This document shows positions 48,201 to 52,335 of a stretch of 64,000 nt of DNA, one piece after another. Source of the stretch: Metellina segmentata (Eukaryota; Arthropoda; Arachnida; Araneae; Tetragnathidae); contig OX375883.1 in NCBI GenBank assembly GCA_947359465.1, positions 21,043,828 to 21,107,827 on the forward strand, written 5' to 3'. The notes beneath the pieces are model-generated. The model worked only from the letters and a program-made list of their open reading frames with translations. It did no database searches and was not told where the DNA came from. The position numbers and the translations under genes were made by a program. Position 1 is the stretch's first letter. The number at the start of each line of letters is the position of its first letter.

Positions 48201-51076
48201 CGATTCTCAAAAGCACTGGTAATAGTGCATCTCTAAATAGGATGAACGATAATGGTAGCCGTTTAAATTGTTAAAAATTCCCTGATTTTTTGTAAAATTT
48301 GGAAATTTTCCCTTAGATTTCCCTGATTTTTCCAGAAATAAAAAAATTTCTGAGAATTCCCTGATTTCCAGGTTTTGTTACCACCCTGTGTGAGGAACTT
48401 AGCCACCATTGTAAATAGTACCAAGTTTCTTGCAAGGTTAATAACTCAACAAAAATTGGTAGATTCTGAATACACCGCGGAGGCGTTCGATCAAAAAGAG
48501 ATGCACTTACTATTCGCTTGTTCTCTGGCCACCTCCAGGCAATTCGCCTTGATGGTCTCGAACTCCACTTCGATGTTGGCACTCGACCCCCGAATCCTAC
48601 GCAGAACGTGCATGGCGTCCTGGTAGCGGTTCTTGCCGATCAGCCATCGAGGGGACTCCGGCATGAACAGGAATCCTACGAACTGGATGACGGCCGGAAT
48701 TGCCGCTAGGCCCAGCATGTACCTGGAAGAGGAAAGGAAACGCTTCAGCAACGTCCATGTCCAATAGATACACAAAAAACTCGCCCTGGGTTGGTGTGGA
48801 AGTTTGGAGAGTGGGGTGCCAGATCAGGTGTTGCATAGTCATCTGAACGTGGTTCAAAATAACGAGGTGTTGTCCTCGGATCTTTTCCTTAGGGGATTGA
48901 TCCCGGACGCATATTAACAACCTTTACCTGGAATAAAAGACATGGAGAAATTTTAAGCCCGCTGATTAGTTGGTCTCAAACAGTCGACTATGACGTCACT
49001 ACGCGACATCATCATTAATGGCGATGCTTCACGTGGATTACTCGGTCATTACTCGGTAGTTTCTACTTGAACTGAAAGCCGGTGGCAAAACCTCTGCAAC
49101 ATAAATAACGAATCTATACAACAGATCCCCAGAAACAACGAAAAACTCCCCTGTTTCCACCTTCTATTCTGTTCAAGGTCCCAAGTGTCCTTTAAAGTTC
49201 GAAAATTGATTTTATTTTAATCACTCGTGTAGAATCTATACTGGAATTAAAACTAAACACAAAACATTTACGATCAAATGACGAGTACATGGCACAAGCC
49301 GTTGAACTGTCGATTGGTAATCATCTAAAAGCTATCGCTTTCTTTCTTTAACTTTTGGTAGTGAGTGTATTATAAGACGAATATGAAAAAGTTACTTATG
49401 TTTAACTACACCTAATAGTCTGAACTGCCTGCAGTTCGTATCGTAGCGCGTAAAAGTAGCCTCCCGATAGGATTTTGAGTTGTGACGTGGTCTTTGTATA
49501 AAGTCGGTGTTGATCTAACTACACTAAAGCGACAACGCAGTAAAATGATGACAATGTTGTGCAAACATTCTGATATTTTGTAGTAGTAGCAGCAAAATGT
49601 AGCAGTGTCGCCTAAAGGGAGAAGCTGATACTAAACGAACGCATAAAAACAGCATTTTGTTTTGGTCGTATAACAAAACAGTGCGGGGCGTAAATTAAAA
49701 GAGGCCGTTTAAGCGAAATGCCATAATTTTGTTATTCTTTTATGCAATTTTTTGTTTGTTTCTGTGTTTGAGTGTCTTTTGGAAAGAATAGCAATATTTA
49801 ATTTTGATAATTTATGCAACATAAAAATTTACAAAAGCATCACCTTCAACTTTTGGTTTTGATATCTTTTTGGAAGTTTAGCGAGTTCTGTGTACTTCAG
49901 TTTTCAAATAGCAACATTTCCATCGTTCATTAACGCATCTCTCAAATGTGCATACTGTTCCACTCTGAGTCATTTTCCAAATTTCATTATTGTAAATGCC
50001 ATAAATTCGTCAGTACACTGCGTACACGCACACACAGAAATTTCATTTTATAATAGTAGAGATACTAGCTTGTAGGGGAAGTTAAATATTTTGGAGCCAT
50101 TTATGGAAGACATTGAAACGACTACGTTTCTGCTTGTAGATGTTGATAGGGAAAGAGAAACAAAGCCCATTTTTCGTATGTATGAAGGGTGCAAGGGTGC
50201 GCAAAATTTTTGTACAGTAAATGTTTGAATTATTTATTCTTATGTATTTTCTTGAAGTTCACCTCATGATCAATCAACTTTCAAGTGTCACTATATTTTG
50301 CTGGGGTAAGAAGTGGGAGTATTTCGTAAATGTTAAGATCAAAACGGGGTTATTGTAAGCATGGTATTAGAAGGGTAAAAATACCATTGGATTTCCTTCT
50401 ACTGCCACGACTACTGCTCATGCTGTCACTTGTTCAATATTCAATACCACGAGGAAAATCGTTGCTTACAATTACCCCTACCCTCAGGGGTAATTGTAAA
50501 CACGTGGGGTAATTGTAAACAGCCAAGTACGGTATTAAATTTCTTTTTCTGGAAACTTCGTACTAAATAAATATCAAAGTAGAATAGTGACAAGTTAGTT
50601 CAGTAGGGTGAACAATATTTCATTACTTTAACAAGAGTTTGAAAATAGAGATTGAAAGTGAACATACAAATTTTGTTTACAATTACCCCGCCTTACAAAT
50701 TAATAAACACGGCATATGACAAAAATTAAATCTTCCCCCCTCCAGCGAACATTAATGTTTGTGGTTACTAAAGCAGTTTTAAGAAATGGGGGATGTTTTA
50801 ATTTTGAACATCCATGTTTTGCCGTCGATGTCGCATCCCTAGTGCTAGGTACTGCATTAGAAACATTTCGTTCCAATGATAGTTGAAAACAGTTCAACCC
50901 TTGGAATCGGTCCACTCACCTCCACCCGTCCTCGTGTTTACTGAAGGCCCCGTCGACGAGGCTCGCTATCAGCTGTCCAGATGTGATGGCGCAGTTGTTG
51001 ATGGTGACCAGCCTGCCACGGATCTCCTGGGGGGAGACTTCGGCGATGTACATGGGGACGCACATGGACGCGAGAC
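8901..51076 (-). CDS. SLC2A13: SLC2A13-like proton/myo-inositol cotransporter, 3' eight exons (partial gene)
   Basis: Major facilitator superfamily (GLUT class III, HMIT) transporter; family members move myo-inositol with H+ across membranes. Exons, in coding order: 50920-51076, 48511-48722, 34052-34163, 27703-27866, 22992-23106, 21939-22177, 15469-15621, 8901-9124. Together they are 1,376 nt: 457 complete residues plus a stop, after a split Gly codon. Every intron is GT..AG and each split codon rejoins sensibly. Seen motifs in order: [20 protein letters not shown] after TM6, QQLAGIN in TM7, VERVGRR between TM8 and TM9, a Cys-rich extracellular loop ([13 protein letters not shown]) with N-glycosylation sequons, [14 protein letters not shown] in TM10, and PETKG after TM12. 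The Cys-rich loop 9/10 separates HMIT from trehalose/glucose transporters of the same fold. The missing N-terminus (TM1 to about TM3) should lie beyond 64,000. Introns are 0.8-14.3 kb and full of transposons. Confidence 0.95.
9163..11440 (-). mobile_element. SINE fragment split by a hAT, with an inverted second SINE tail
   Basis: 9163-9240 holds the SINE tail half (AATTAACGTCGTAATAG... to TCCCCTAAGG). After the hAT it resumes at 11294 and soon runs into an oppositely oriented SINE tail (CAATGCGACGTTAATTAAA at 11386-11404). It is a head-to-head composite remnant. Confidence 0.7.
9241..11293 (-). mobile_element. hAT transposon with decayed transposase
   Basis: 2,053 bp with TIR CAGGGGTCGGCAACCT at both ends and 8-bp TSD CCCTAAGG (9233-9240, 11294-11301). 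The minus strand encodes a broken hAT transposase. From about 10945 come [43 protein letters not shown] and [12 protein letters not shown] (to 10321); then 10285-10037, 10065-9604, and 9588-9388 with the dimerisation motif [15 protein letters not shown]. Frames change between blocks and the N-terminal zinc-finger part appears deleted, so it cannot be autonomous. Relatives include ZBED5/SCAND3-like domesticated genes. It sits in intron 7 of the transporter gene. Confidence 0.92.
11440..11769 (-). mobile_element. tRNA-derived SINE, near full length
   Basis: From TAATGGTAATTTTTAATT at the left to the tRNA-like head at the right (minus-strand GTCGGCCAACCGGTCTGG, GGTTCAAATCC). The B box is mutated by one base. 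Confidence 0.85.
11985..12495 (+). mobile_element. SINE remnant, plus orientation, interrupted by a solo LTR
   Basis: Core sequence (GTGCACGTTAAATCCGTCGT, CTCAGGTGTTGCCTGGTCAT) runs to CCGCCGTTAACAGCC and resumes after the LTR with CGTTGTGTTGCTCCAGTACG. Confidence 0.75.
12218..12461. mobile_element. Solo LTR
   Basis: 244 bp starting TGTGGAGGG and ending GAACACCA, with 5-bp TSD CAGCC at 12213-12217 and 12462-12466. It contains AATAAA and a TC-rich stretch. The TG..CA ends and 5-bp duplication are those of an integrated LTR that lost its internal part by recombination. Class (Gypsy-like or other) is not settled. Confidence 0.78.
12530..12980 (-). mobile_element. Two tandem diverged SINE bodies
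   Basis: 12530-12755 and 12770-12980 each run from AACGTC(C/G)CACTGGAGCAA to GACGGTCTTTGGTTG. Both end near the point where the tRNA-like head would begin. They belong to the subfamily whose full copy is at 19990-20303. Confidence 0.75.
13123..14538. mobile_element. hAT-like element carrying a nested MITE
   Basis: Left CAGGGTTCCCACTCTATTTC with repeated TTCCCTGACTTTTCC; right GACCACTGTGAACCTTG. Flanks share TCTGAC. The Mutator-type MITE at 13526-14338 lies inside. Similar CCCTGATTT-rich sequence recurs at 47615-48375. Confidence 0.5.
13526..14338. mobile_element. Long-TIR Mutator-type MITE, copy 2
   Basis: 813 bp, closely similar to 1256-2059. 9-bp TSD GATACGAAA at 13517-13525 and 14339-14347. 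TIRs about 65 bp containing CTACACTCTACGTTTATGAG. No coding capacity seen. Confidence 0.85.
14540..15468. other. Intron 7 sequence with a (CT)n microsatellite
   Basis: 15163-15200 is an uninterrupted (CT)n tract of about 19 units. Otherwise AT-rich, with no element boundaries recognised. Confidence 0.7.
15469..15621 (-). CDS. SLC2A13: SLC2A13 exon: TM10-TM11
   Basis: 153-bp exon; acceptor TTTCAG, donor GTAAAG. It reads [40 protein letters not shown] and [12 protein letters not shown]. [15 protein letters not shown] is the class III signature in TM10. This protein has Ser where the family usually has Pro (GSMPW against GPMPW). A (CT)n microsatellite sits about 270 bp into the following intron. 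Confidence 0.95.
16250..17318. mobile_element. Fold-back/long-TIR element with internal tandem duplication and tRNA-like segment
   Basis: About 50-bp inverted arms: TTACGCAAGTCCAACTTGAT at 16271 and its complement ending near 17288. Inside, 16572-16744 is repeated in tandem at 16746-16915 (unit about 173 bp, nearly identical). Then 16920-17013 is tRNA-like on the minus strand (GATGGCCTAACGGCTAAAG, AGTTCGAACCC) but without a paired acceptor stem. Superfamily unknown and no clear TSD. Confidence 0.6.
17815..19530 (-). mobile_element. Helitron family 1 copy, interrupted by a hAT
   Basis: Minus strand 5' TCTCTACTATTATAAAAGG at 19530, 3' GCTAGCTACGCAGTGGCTAG at 17815. Just inside the 3' end is a GGGCAACGC hairpin region. 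Internal sequence repeats AAATTTTTCAACGGATTTGA-type segments. The hAT at 17894-18951 splits it, leaving about 660 bp of Helitron. No Rep/helicase coding, so nonautonomous. Confidence 0.82.
17894..18951 (+). mobile_element. hAT (ZBED5-like) deletion derivative
   Basis: 1,058 bp with ends CAGTGGTCCCTAACCCCC and GGTTGGGGAGCACTG, 8-bp TSD ATGTAAGG at 17886-17893 and 18952-18959. Plus-strand transposase scraps: [17 protein letters not shown] near 18180, [14 protein letters not shown] near 18505, and [19 protein letters not shown] at 18560-18613, the conserved C-terminal dimerisation motif. Frameshifted and internally deleted. Nested inside the Helitron. Confidence 0.9.
19990..20303 (-). mobile_element. 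SINE, second tRNA-head subfamily
   Basis: Shares the SINE body of the other copies, but on the minus strand begins GGGTCTCCGTAACCCAGTTG and has B box GAGTTCGAATCTC. The head therefore came from a different tRNA than the 5459/29777 type. Confidence 0.8.
20338..21100 (+). mobile_element. Helitron family 3 copy
   Basis: Starts TCTCTATATTAAACAAAAGT then TACCGCCGCCGCCGC. Ends in GGTTGGCGAGCGTAAGCGAG followed by a GGGGGCGGAGCCCC hairpin near 21081. The interior is homologous, inverted, to 37030-38056. The very 3' end is replaced by poly-T/poly-A. Confidence 0.7.
21111..21875 (+). mobile_element. Tc1-like element, internally deleted
   Basis: TIR CGCACCAAGAAGAAGTTG at left and CAACTCCTTCTTGGTGCG at right. 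Plus strand encodes damaged DDE transposase: [15 protein letters not shown] near 21190, then 21404-21760 with [20 protein letters not shown] (the second Asp in QQDTARQH). The N-terminal HTH half is missing. Confidence 0.85.
21939..22177 (-). CDS. SLC2A13: SLC2A13 exon: Cys-rich loop and TM10 start
   Basis: 239-bp exon; acceptor ATCAG, donor GTAACG. It encodes [15 protein letters not shown], several further cysteines, NGT and NTT sequons, then [20 protein letters not shown] and YLFFFAPG. The C-x2-C-x5-C-x2-C spacing is the PSI/plexin-like loop that marks HMIT. It lies 814 bp downstream of the previous exon, across the shortest intron in the window. Confidence 0.95.
22178..22991. other. Intron 5, no element recognised
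   Basis: Short AT-rich intron. Contains a pair of GGCGCCAACCTGGCGAT / TCGCCAACTTGGCGATTA segments around 22470-22530; otherwise nothing. Confidence 0.5.
22992..23106 (-). CDS. SLC2A13: SLC2A13 exon: TM9 and start of extracellular loop
   Basis: 115-bp exon; acceptor TTGCAG, donor GTATCT. It reads [20 protein letters not shown] then [18 protein letters not shown] hydrophobic TM9 is followed by the beginning of the large extracellular loop, with an NNT sequon and one Cys. It ends two bases into a Ser or Arg codon; joining to the next exon gives Ser. Confidence 0.88.
23200..23455 (+). mobile_element. SINE tail fragment
   Basis: 23335-23430 matches the reverse complement of the SINE (GGTGTGGAAGTTGGGAGAGT, GACTGTCGTCAATAACC). 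Truncated on both sides. Confidence 0.6.
23470..24015 (+). mobile_element. Tc1-like transposase relic
   Basis: Broken frames read [16 protein letters not shown] near 23525 and [18 protein letters not shown] at 23645-23702, the second catalytic Asp block of Tc1 transposases. Terminal repeats not found. Confidence 0.75.
24170..24580 (+). mobile_element. Retroelement pol fragment (possibly BEL/Pao) after a SINE scrap
   Basis: 24185-24260 is a SINE scrap. 24300-24540 encodes [20 protein letters not shown] then [12 protein letters not shown] and [16 protein letters not shown]. The layout resembles the linker between RNase H and integrase in BEL/Pao Pol. That is an inference from pattern; no protease, RT or integrase core is present. 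Confidence 0.4.
24985..25500 (+). mobile_element. LTR-like repeat, family shared with 42825 and 54150
   Basis: Shares with the other two copies the series GAAACTTATT/GAAACTCATT, AATAAATTGCTTAAAA (poly(A) signal), AGTCCCACTCCA and a terminal GTGGTGCCCCAAAACACC, which could be an LTR end plus primer-binding site. No internal gag/pol adjoins it. Confidence 0.5.
25570..25800 (-). mobile_element. SINE body fragment
   Basis: Diverged SINE: GAGCTGGCACATCATTCT and GAGGCCACGACAGATTTAAC. No tRNA-like head. Confidence 0.6.
25814..27627 (+). mobile_element. Tc1-like element split by a hAT
   Basis: TIR AAGTATTTGGACACC at 25816-25830 and its complement at 27611-27625. Plus-strand transposase remains: [17 protein letters not shown] from about 25945 (N-terminal HTH), then after the hAT VWGCFS near 27160, [15 protein letters not shown] at 27267-27311, and [16 protein letters not shown] with the third acidic residue near 27395. 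Stops and frameshifts throughout. Confidence 0.88.
26376..27028 (-). mobile_element. hAT (same family as 17894) deletion derivative, minus orientation
   Basis: The right end reads GGGGGTTGGGGACCACTG with CTCTAGAG following. The left flank shows CTCTAG, but the left terminus is eroded to a poly-G run. Interior matches the reverse complement of 17894-18951 at both edges. Nested in the Tc1. Confidence 0.82.
27703..27866 (-). CDS. SLC2A13: SLC2A13 exon: TM7b-TM8 and GRR loop
   Basis: 164-bp exon; acceptor CCGCAG, donor GTACGG. It reads [40 protein letters not shown] and [21 protein letters not shown] is the conserved TM8-TM9 cytoplasmic motif. The donor at 27,702-27,701 is weaker than the consensus. 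It was chosen over readthrough because it joins LVG to the next exon in phase 1, whereas readthrough meets a stop soon after. Confidence 0.92.
28030..28935. repeat. Degenerate tandem palindromic repeat (GGTAACA..TGTTACC)
   Basis: Many irregular units of roughly 30 bp built on GGTAACACAATGTTACC and TTTGCTACTC, spaced with AGATTAAGGGAAGTAG. Each strong unit is a 7-bp perfect palindrome around a 3-bp loop. Related arrays lie at 57580-57660 and 60055-60330. Confidence 0.75.
29060..29646 (+). mobile_element. Tc1-like transposase relic (N-terminal part)
   Basis: Plus strand reads [20 protein letters not shown] near 29100-29165 and TPGVMVW.. near 29620. Middle eroded. Cut on the right by a Helitron. 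Confidence 0.75.
29647..30590 (+). mobile_element. Helitron family 2, copy with nested SINE
   Basis: Starts TCTCTATACATAATTCTCTT; ends GGAGGCGGGCCCCCTA, where the usual CTAG has mutated to CTAT. The SINE at 29777-30104 interrupts it. Interior matches 7743-8393 and 63359-64000. Confidence 0.83.
29777..30104 (-). mobile_element. tRNA-derived SINE, full length with TSD
   Basis: 328 bp. TSD TATAGCTTTATCG at 29764-29776 and TATAGCGTTATCG at 30105-30117. Minus-strand head GCCGACCAACCTGTATAGTG, B box GGTTCGAATCCGGG; tail AATTACCATTACC. This copy best defines the family boundaries. Confidence 0.93.
30844..32000 (-). mobile_element. Tc1-like transposon, nearly complete, mildly decayed
   Basis: 1,157 bp. 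Left TIR CACTAAAGAGCCAAAACATT, right (reverse-complemented) CACGGACGAGCCAAAACATT; TA at both borders. The minus strand 31672-31136 encodes 178 residues: [22 protein letters not shown] (HTH), [15 protein letters not shown] (first Asp), [14 protein letters not shown] and [11 protein letters not shown]. The canonical QQDNAPxH is changed to QLYNAPCH, so the second catalytic Asp is lost. The rest continues in another frame near 31140-31060 ([11 protein letters not shown]). Confidence 0.93.
32386..33119 (-). mobile_element. Helitron family 1 copy
   Basis: Minus strand starts TCTCTACTATTATAAAAGG at 33119. The 3' side has GGCGTTGCCCGTTGTGTTGG and ends about 32386 with CATGTTAG. About 734 bp, noncoding. 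Confidence 0.75.
33401..34051. other. Intron 3 AT-rich stretch, possible small hAT remnant
   Basis: 33575-33985 has weak inverted ends (ATGCCAACTACTACGG / GGTTGGCAACTTTGG). Too diverged to classify. Confidence 0.35.
34052..34163 (-). CDS. SLC2A13: SLC2A13 exon: end of central loop and TM7
   Basis: 112-bp exon; acceptor TTTAG, donor GTGAGT. It reads [20 protein letters not shown] then [16 protein letters not shown], and ends two bases into a Met codon. QQLAGIN is the TM7 QLS-type motif that contributes to substrate selection in this family. It follows a 14.3-kb intron, the largest in the window. Confidence 0.93.
34434..35560 (-). mobile_element. SINE copy split by a TIR element, plus partial SINE
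   Basis: 34440-34513 is SINE tail up to AAATCCCCTA. It resumes after the insertion at 35279 (TAGGGAAAGTTCCGAGGAC). A second SINE copy begins at 35345 (TTGACGACGGTCCGGGATCA) and runs to about 35575 without its tRNA-like head. Confidence 0.75.
34514..35278. mobile_element. TA-flanked TIR element (AAGCTACGGTTTCC family), copy 1
   Basis: Ends AAGCTACGGTTTCC at both sides with an extended TIR including GAGCTGTTATCTAGCAG / GAGCCGTTATCTAGCAG; flanked by TA inside the SINE. Contains AACGGATTTCAAAT segments also found in Helitron family 1. No coding. Second copy at 56958. Confidence 0.75.
35846..36384. mobile_element. hAT-type MITE (TAGAGTGCC family), intact single copy
   Basis: 539 bp, TIR TAGAGTGCCTATA, 8-bp TSD GGCAGATG at 35838-35845 and 36385-36392. 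The left end carries TATATAATAAGAGTGGCGAC and CTGATTGGCTTAG. It is the reference copy for the satellite at 51209-53335. Confidence 0.88.
36513..38824 (-). mobile_element. mariner element split by a Helitron
   Basis: TIRs TATTGGGTGATCCGGAAAGT and, reverse-complemented, TATTGTGTCATCCTTAAAGT. The minus strand 38676-38239 reads [20 protein letters not shown] (HTH), then after an internal deletion [19 protein letters not shown] (around the first Asp, which reads Asn here) and [16 protein letters not shown]; 38238-37996 has [20 protein letters not shown]. With the Helitron removed it is about 930 bp. Non-functional. Confidence 0.9.
36675..38056 (-). mobile_element. Helitron family 3, complete copy with duplicated 3' module
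   Basis: Minus strand 5' TCTCTCTATATTAAAAAAAT then GTTACCGCCGCCGCC; 3' GGGGGCAGAGCCCCCTAG. Inserted between A and T of the mariner. The 3' module with its GGGATTGCTACGCAATCCC and GGTTTGCTTCGCAAACC hairpins occurs twice (36675-36765, 36885-36965). Inside, a 150-bp segment around ATCGCATC(G/C)AATTTA recurs at 37310-37440 and 37500-37630. Confidence 0.83.
38825..39348. other. Intron 2 sequence, no element recognised
   Basis: AT-rich, no inverted ends, tandem units or exon-like motifs noted. Confidence 0.4.
39349..39415. mobile_element. Short hairpin MITE
   Basis: 67-bp inverted repeat: CCGTGTATAAGCCGA at left and TCGGCTTATATACGG at right. This resembles compact termini of pogo/Tigger- or piggyBac-type MITEs. 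Confidence 0.6.
39500..40012 (-). mobile_element. SINE with a third tRNA-like head, interrupted by Helitron 3' end
   Basis: The minus strand begins GCCGCGGTAGCTCAGTCAGT (A box) and has GGGTTGTGGGTTC. The body shares CCACGACCTATTTAACGTG and GACGGTCTTTAGCC with the other SINEs. Around 39640-39692 a Helitron-like end (GGGGGTTAACGAGC, GGGCGGAGCCCCCTAG) intervenes. The acceptor stem does not pair, so it is not a working tRNA. Confidence 0.65.
40013..41090. other. Intron 2 sequence; G-rich tract and unknown low-copy DNA
   Basis: (G)10 at about 40042. 40230-40500 is GC-richer than its surroundings with an open plus-strand frame, but no recognisable motif. 40745-40810 is a SINE tail scrap. Confidence 0.4.
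41091..41430 (-). mobile_element. Non-LTR retrotransposon (LINE) RT C-terminal fragment
   Basis: The minus strand reads [59 protein letters not shown] and [12 protein letters not shown]. The RGHxxKL...R..LRK..F..RV...WN.LP...V..K....FK..LD pattern is the tail after the RT domain in CR1/Jockey-like LINEs. 5'-truncated. Confidence 0.8.
42000..42415 (+). mobile_element. Two SINE remnants in plus orientation
   Basis: 42005-42200 includes a B-box-like GCGAGTTTGAATCCG and core GGTGCACGCAAAATCCTTCG. 42235-42415 has TGGTGTGGAAGTTTGGAGAG to GTTGCTCCAGTGAGAGGTTA. Both diverged. Confidence 0.7.
42825..43500 (+). mobile_element. LTR-like repeat with nested SINE tail
   Basis: Aligns with 54150-54725: CTTCCACGAGAG, GCCTGTCACAC, GAGGTGAAACACCG, GAAATAAATAGCTTAAAA, AGTCCAACTCCACTG and GTGGTGCCCAAAGCGCCACA. 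A SINE tail (43020-43115) is inserted. (CG)n at 43286-43301. Confidence 0.55.
43500..44680. other. Intron 2 sequence, no element recognised
   Basis: Noncoding. No tandem array, terminal repeat or exon motif seen. Confidence 0.4.
44681..45285 (+). mobile_element. Helitron family 1, complete copy
   Basis: 605 bp: 5' TCTCTAATATTATAAAAGGA, 3' GCTAGCCACTCAGTGGCTAG then T. The final 20 bp form a hairpin ending in CTAG. GGGCAGCGCCGGGC lies just inside. Nonautonomous. Confidence 0.85.
45286..46398. other. Intron 2 sequence, no element recognised
   Basis: AT-rich. A segment at 46310-46385 (CCACCATAAAGTGCA, CCACCACACAAATATTAAC) recurs at 47520-47585 beyond the next element. Confidence 0.5.
46399..47504. 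mobile_element. TIR element rich in CCAAGGTACAA motifs
   Basis: About 1.1 kb. Left AGTAGGGGAAAGTTTGGTAC then CTTGGGACAGTT; right (reverse-complemented) TAGGGAAAGGTGTGTACCTT then GGGACAGTT; TA borders. The words CCAAGGTAC/GTACCTTGG recur six or more times inside. No intact ORF. Confidence 0.65.
47505..48400. repeat. CCCTGATTT-rich repeat, possible hAT-like remnant
   Basis: Multiple AATTTCCCTGATTT words at 47620-47700 and 48275-48375, as in the element at 13123. Ends near GACCCTGATATTT and CCACCCTGTG. Classification uncertain. Confidence 0.45.
48511..48722 (-). CDS. SLC2A13: SLC2A13 exon: TM5-TM6 and start of the central cytoplasmic loop
   Basis: 212-bp exon with acceptor TTCCAG and donor GTAAGT. 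It completes the split Arg codon and reads [19 protein letters not shown], then [20 protein letters not shown] and [25 protein letters not shown] is the sugar-porter signature at the end of TM6. The exon ends after the first base of an Asn codon, which the next exon completes. A SINE fragment lies about 60 bp upstream of the acceptor. Confidence 0.95.
48785..48925 (+). mobile_element. SINE fragment just upstream of an exon
   Basis: TTGGTGTGGAAGTTTGGAGA to GGGGATTGATCCCGGACGC, a plus-orientation SINE piece about 60 bp from the acceptor of exon 48511-48722. Confidence 0.8.
48926..50065. other. Intron 1 sequence with a Helitron 5' fragment
   Basis: 49930-50062 on the minus strand is a Helitron family 1 5' piece (TCTCTACTATTATAAAATG...). 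The remainder has no recognised element. Confidence 0.55.
50066..50900. repeat. Remnant with repeated GGGGTAATTGTAAAC motif
   Basis: GGGGTAATTGTAAACAC, GGGGTAATTGTAAACAG and inverted GTTTACAATTACCCC occur at 50475-50690. Probably a terminal-repeat element, but the borders are not seen. Confidence 0.4.
50920..51076 (-). CDS. SLC2A13: SLC2A13 exon (first in window): TM4 region
   Basis: 157-bp exon with acceptor CAG before 51,076 and donor GTGAGT at 50,919-50,914. It opens with two bases of a split Gly codon and reads [19 protein letters not shown], then [20 protein letters not shown] and [12 protein letters not shown]. It ends two bases into an Arg codon. The GRLVTIN and SPQEIRGR motifs are typical of class III GLUTs. 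From memory of the family, vertebrate HMIT has a Gly pair where this protein has TSGQ. An 81-bp tandem array begins about 130 bp upstream in the preceding intron. Confidence 0.95.
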
Positions 51077-51208
51077 CTGAAAAGAAACGAGACATCAGCC
51101 AAGTGGTTTCGACCCTCCATCCATTTCCAATCGTCCATCAAGATAGGATCAGTTGCTAATGGGTGATTGGTTGTTTTGGGGTTTAATGGCGAAACAACCA
51201 CCTGTGAT

Positions 51209-52335
51209 TAGAGTGCCTATATAATAAGAGTGGCGACATACGGGAAACTCTGATTGGCTTAGACCGACTTTTCTACCGCCCGAGGTAGAGTGCCTATATA
51301 ATAAGAGTGGCGACATACGGGAAACACTTTCTGATTGGCTTAGACCGACTTTTCTACCGCCCGAGGTAGAGTGCCTATATAATAAGAGTGGCGCATACGA
51401 GAAACACTTTCTGATTGGCTTAGACCGACTTTTCTACCTCCCGAGGTAGAGTGCCTATATAATAAGAGTGGCGACATACGGGAAACACTTTCTGATTGGC
51501 TTAGACCGACTTTACTACCGCCCGAGGTAGAGTGCCTATATAATAATAGTGGCGACATACGGGAAACACTTTCTGATTGGCTTAGACTGACTTTTCTACC
51601 GCCCGAGGTAGAGTGCCTATATAATAAGAGTGGCGACATACGGGAAACACTTTCTGATTGGCTTAGACCGACTTTTCTACCGCCCGAGGTAGAGTGCCTA
51701 TATAATAAGAGTGGCGACATACGGGAAACACTTTCTGATTGGCTTAGACCGACTTTTCTACCGCCCGAGGTAGAGTGCCTATATAATAAGAGTGGCGCAT
51801 ACGAGAAACACTTTCTGATTGGCTTAGACCGACTTTTCTACCGCCCGAGGTAGAGTGCCTATATAATAAGAGTGGCGACATACGGGAAGCACTTTCTGAT
51901 TGGCTTAGACCGACTTTTCTACCGCCCGAGGTAGAGTGCCTATATAATAAGAGTGGCGACATACGGGAAACACTTTCTGATTGGCTTAGACTGACTTTTC
52001 TACCGCCCGAGGTAGAGTGCCTATATAATAAGAGTGGCGACATACGGGAAACACTTTCTGATTGGCTTAGACCGACTTTTCTACCGCCCGAGGTAGAGTG
52101 CCTATATAATAAGAGTGGCGACATACGGGAAACACTTTCTGATTGGCTTAGACCGACTTTTCTACCGCCCGAGGTAGAGTGCCTATATAATAAGAGTGGC
52201 GACATACGGGAAACACTTTCTGATTGGCTTAGACCGACTTTTCTACCGCCCGAGGTAGAGTGCCTTATAATAAGAGTGGCGACATACGGGAAACACTTTC
52301 TGATTGGCTTAGACCGACTTTTCTACCGCCCGAGG
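51209..52335. repeat. 81-bp satellite, 14 units, derived from a hAT-MITE end
   Basis: Units start at 51209, 51286, 51367, 51447, 51528, 51609, 51690, 51771, 51851, 51932, 52013, 52094, 52175 and 52256 (80-81 bp, first 77). Each begins TAGAGTGCCTATATAATAAG and ends CCGCCCGAGG. The unit equals the first 81 bp of the MITE at 35846. Antisense frames through it are artefacts of the period being a multiple of three. Confidence 0.95.

Noticed and set aside
51340..52205. Repetitive minus-strand protein with a 27-residue period
   Set aside because: The 81-bp satellite is a multiple of three, so one frame stays open. The units with 80 bp break it. No protein selection is implied.
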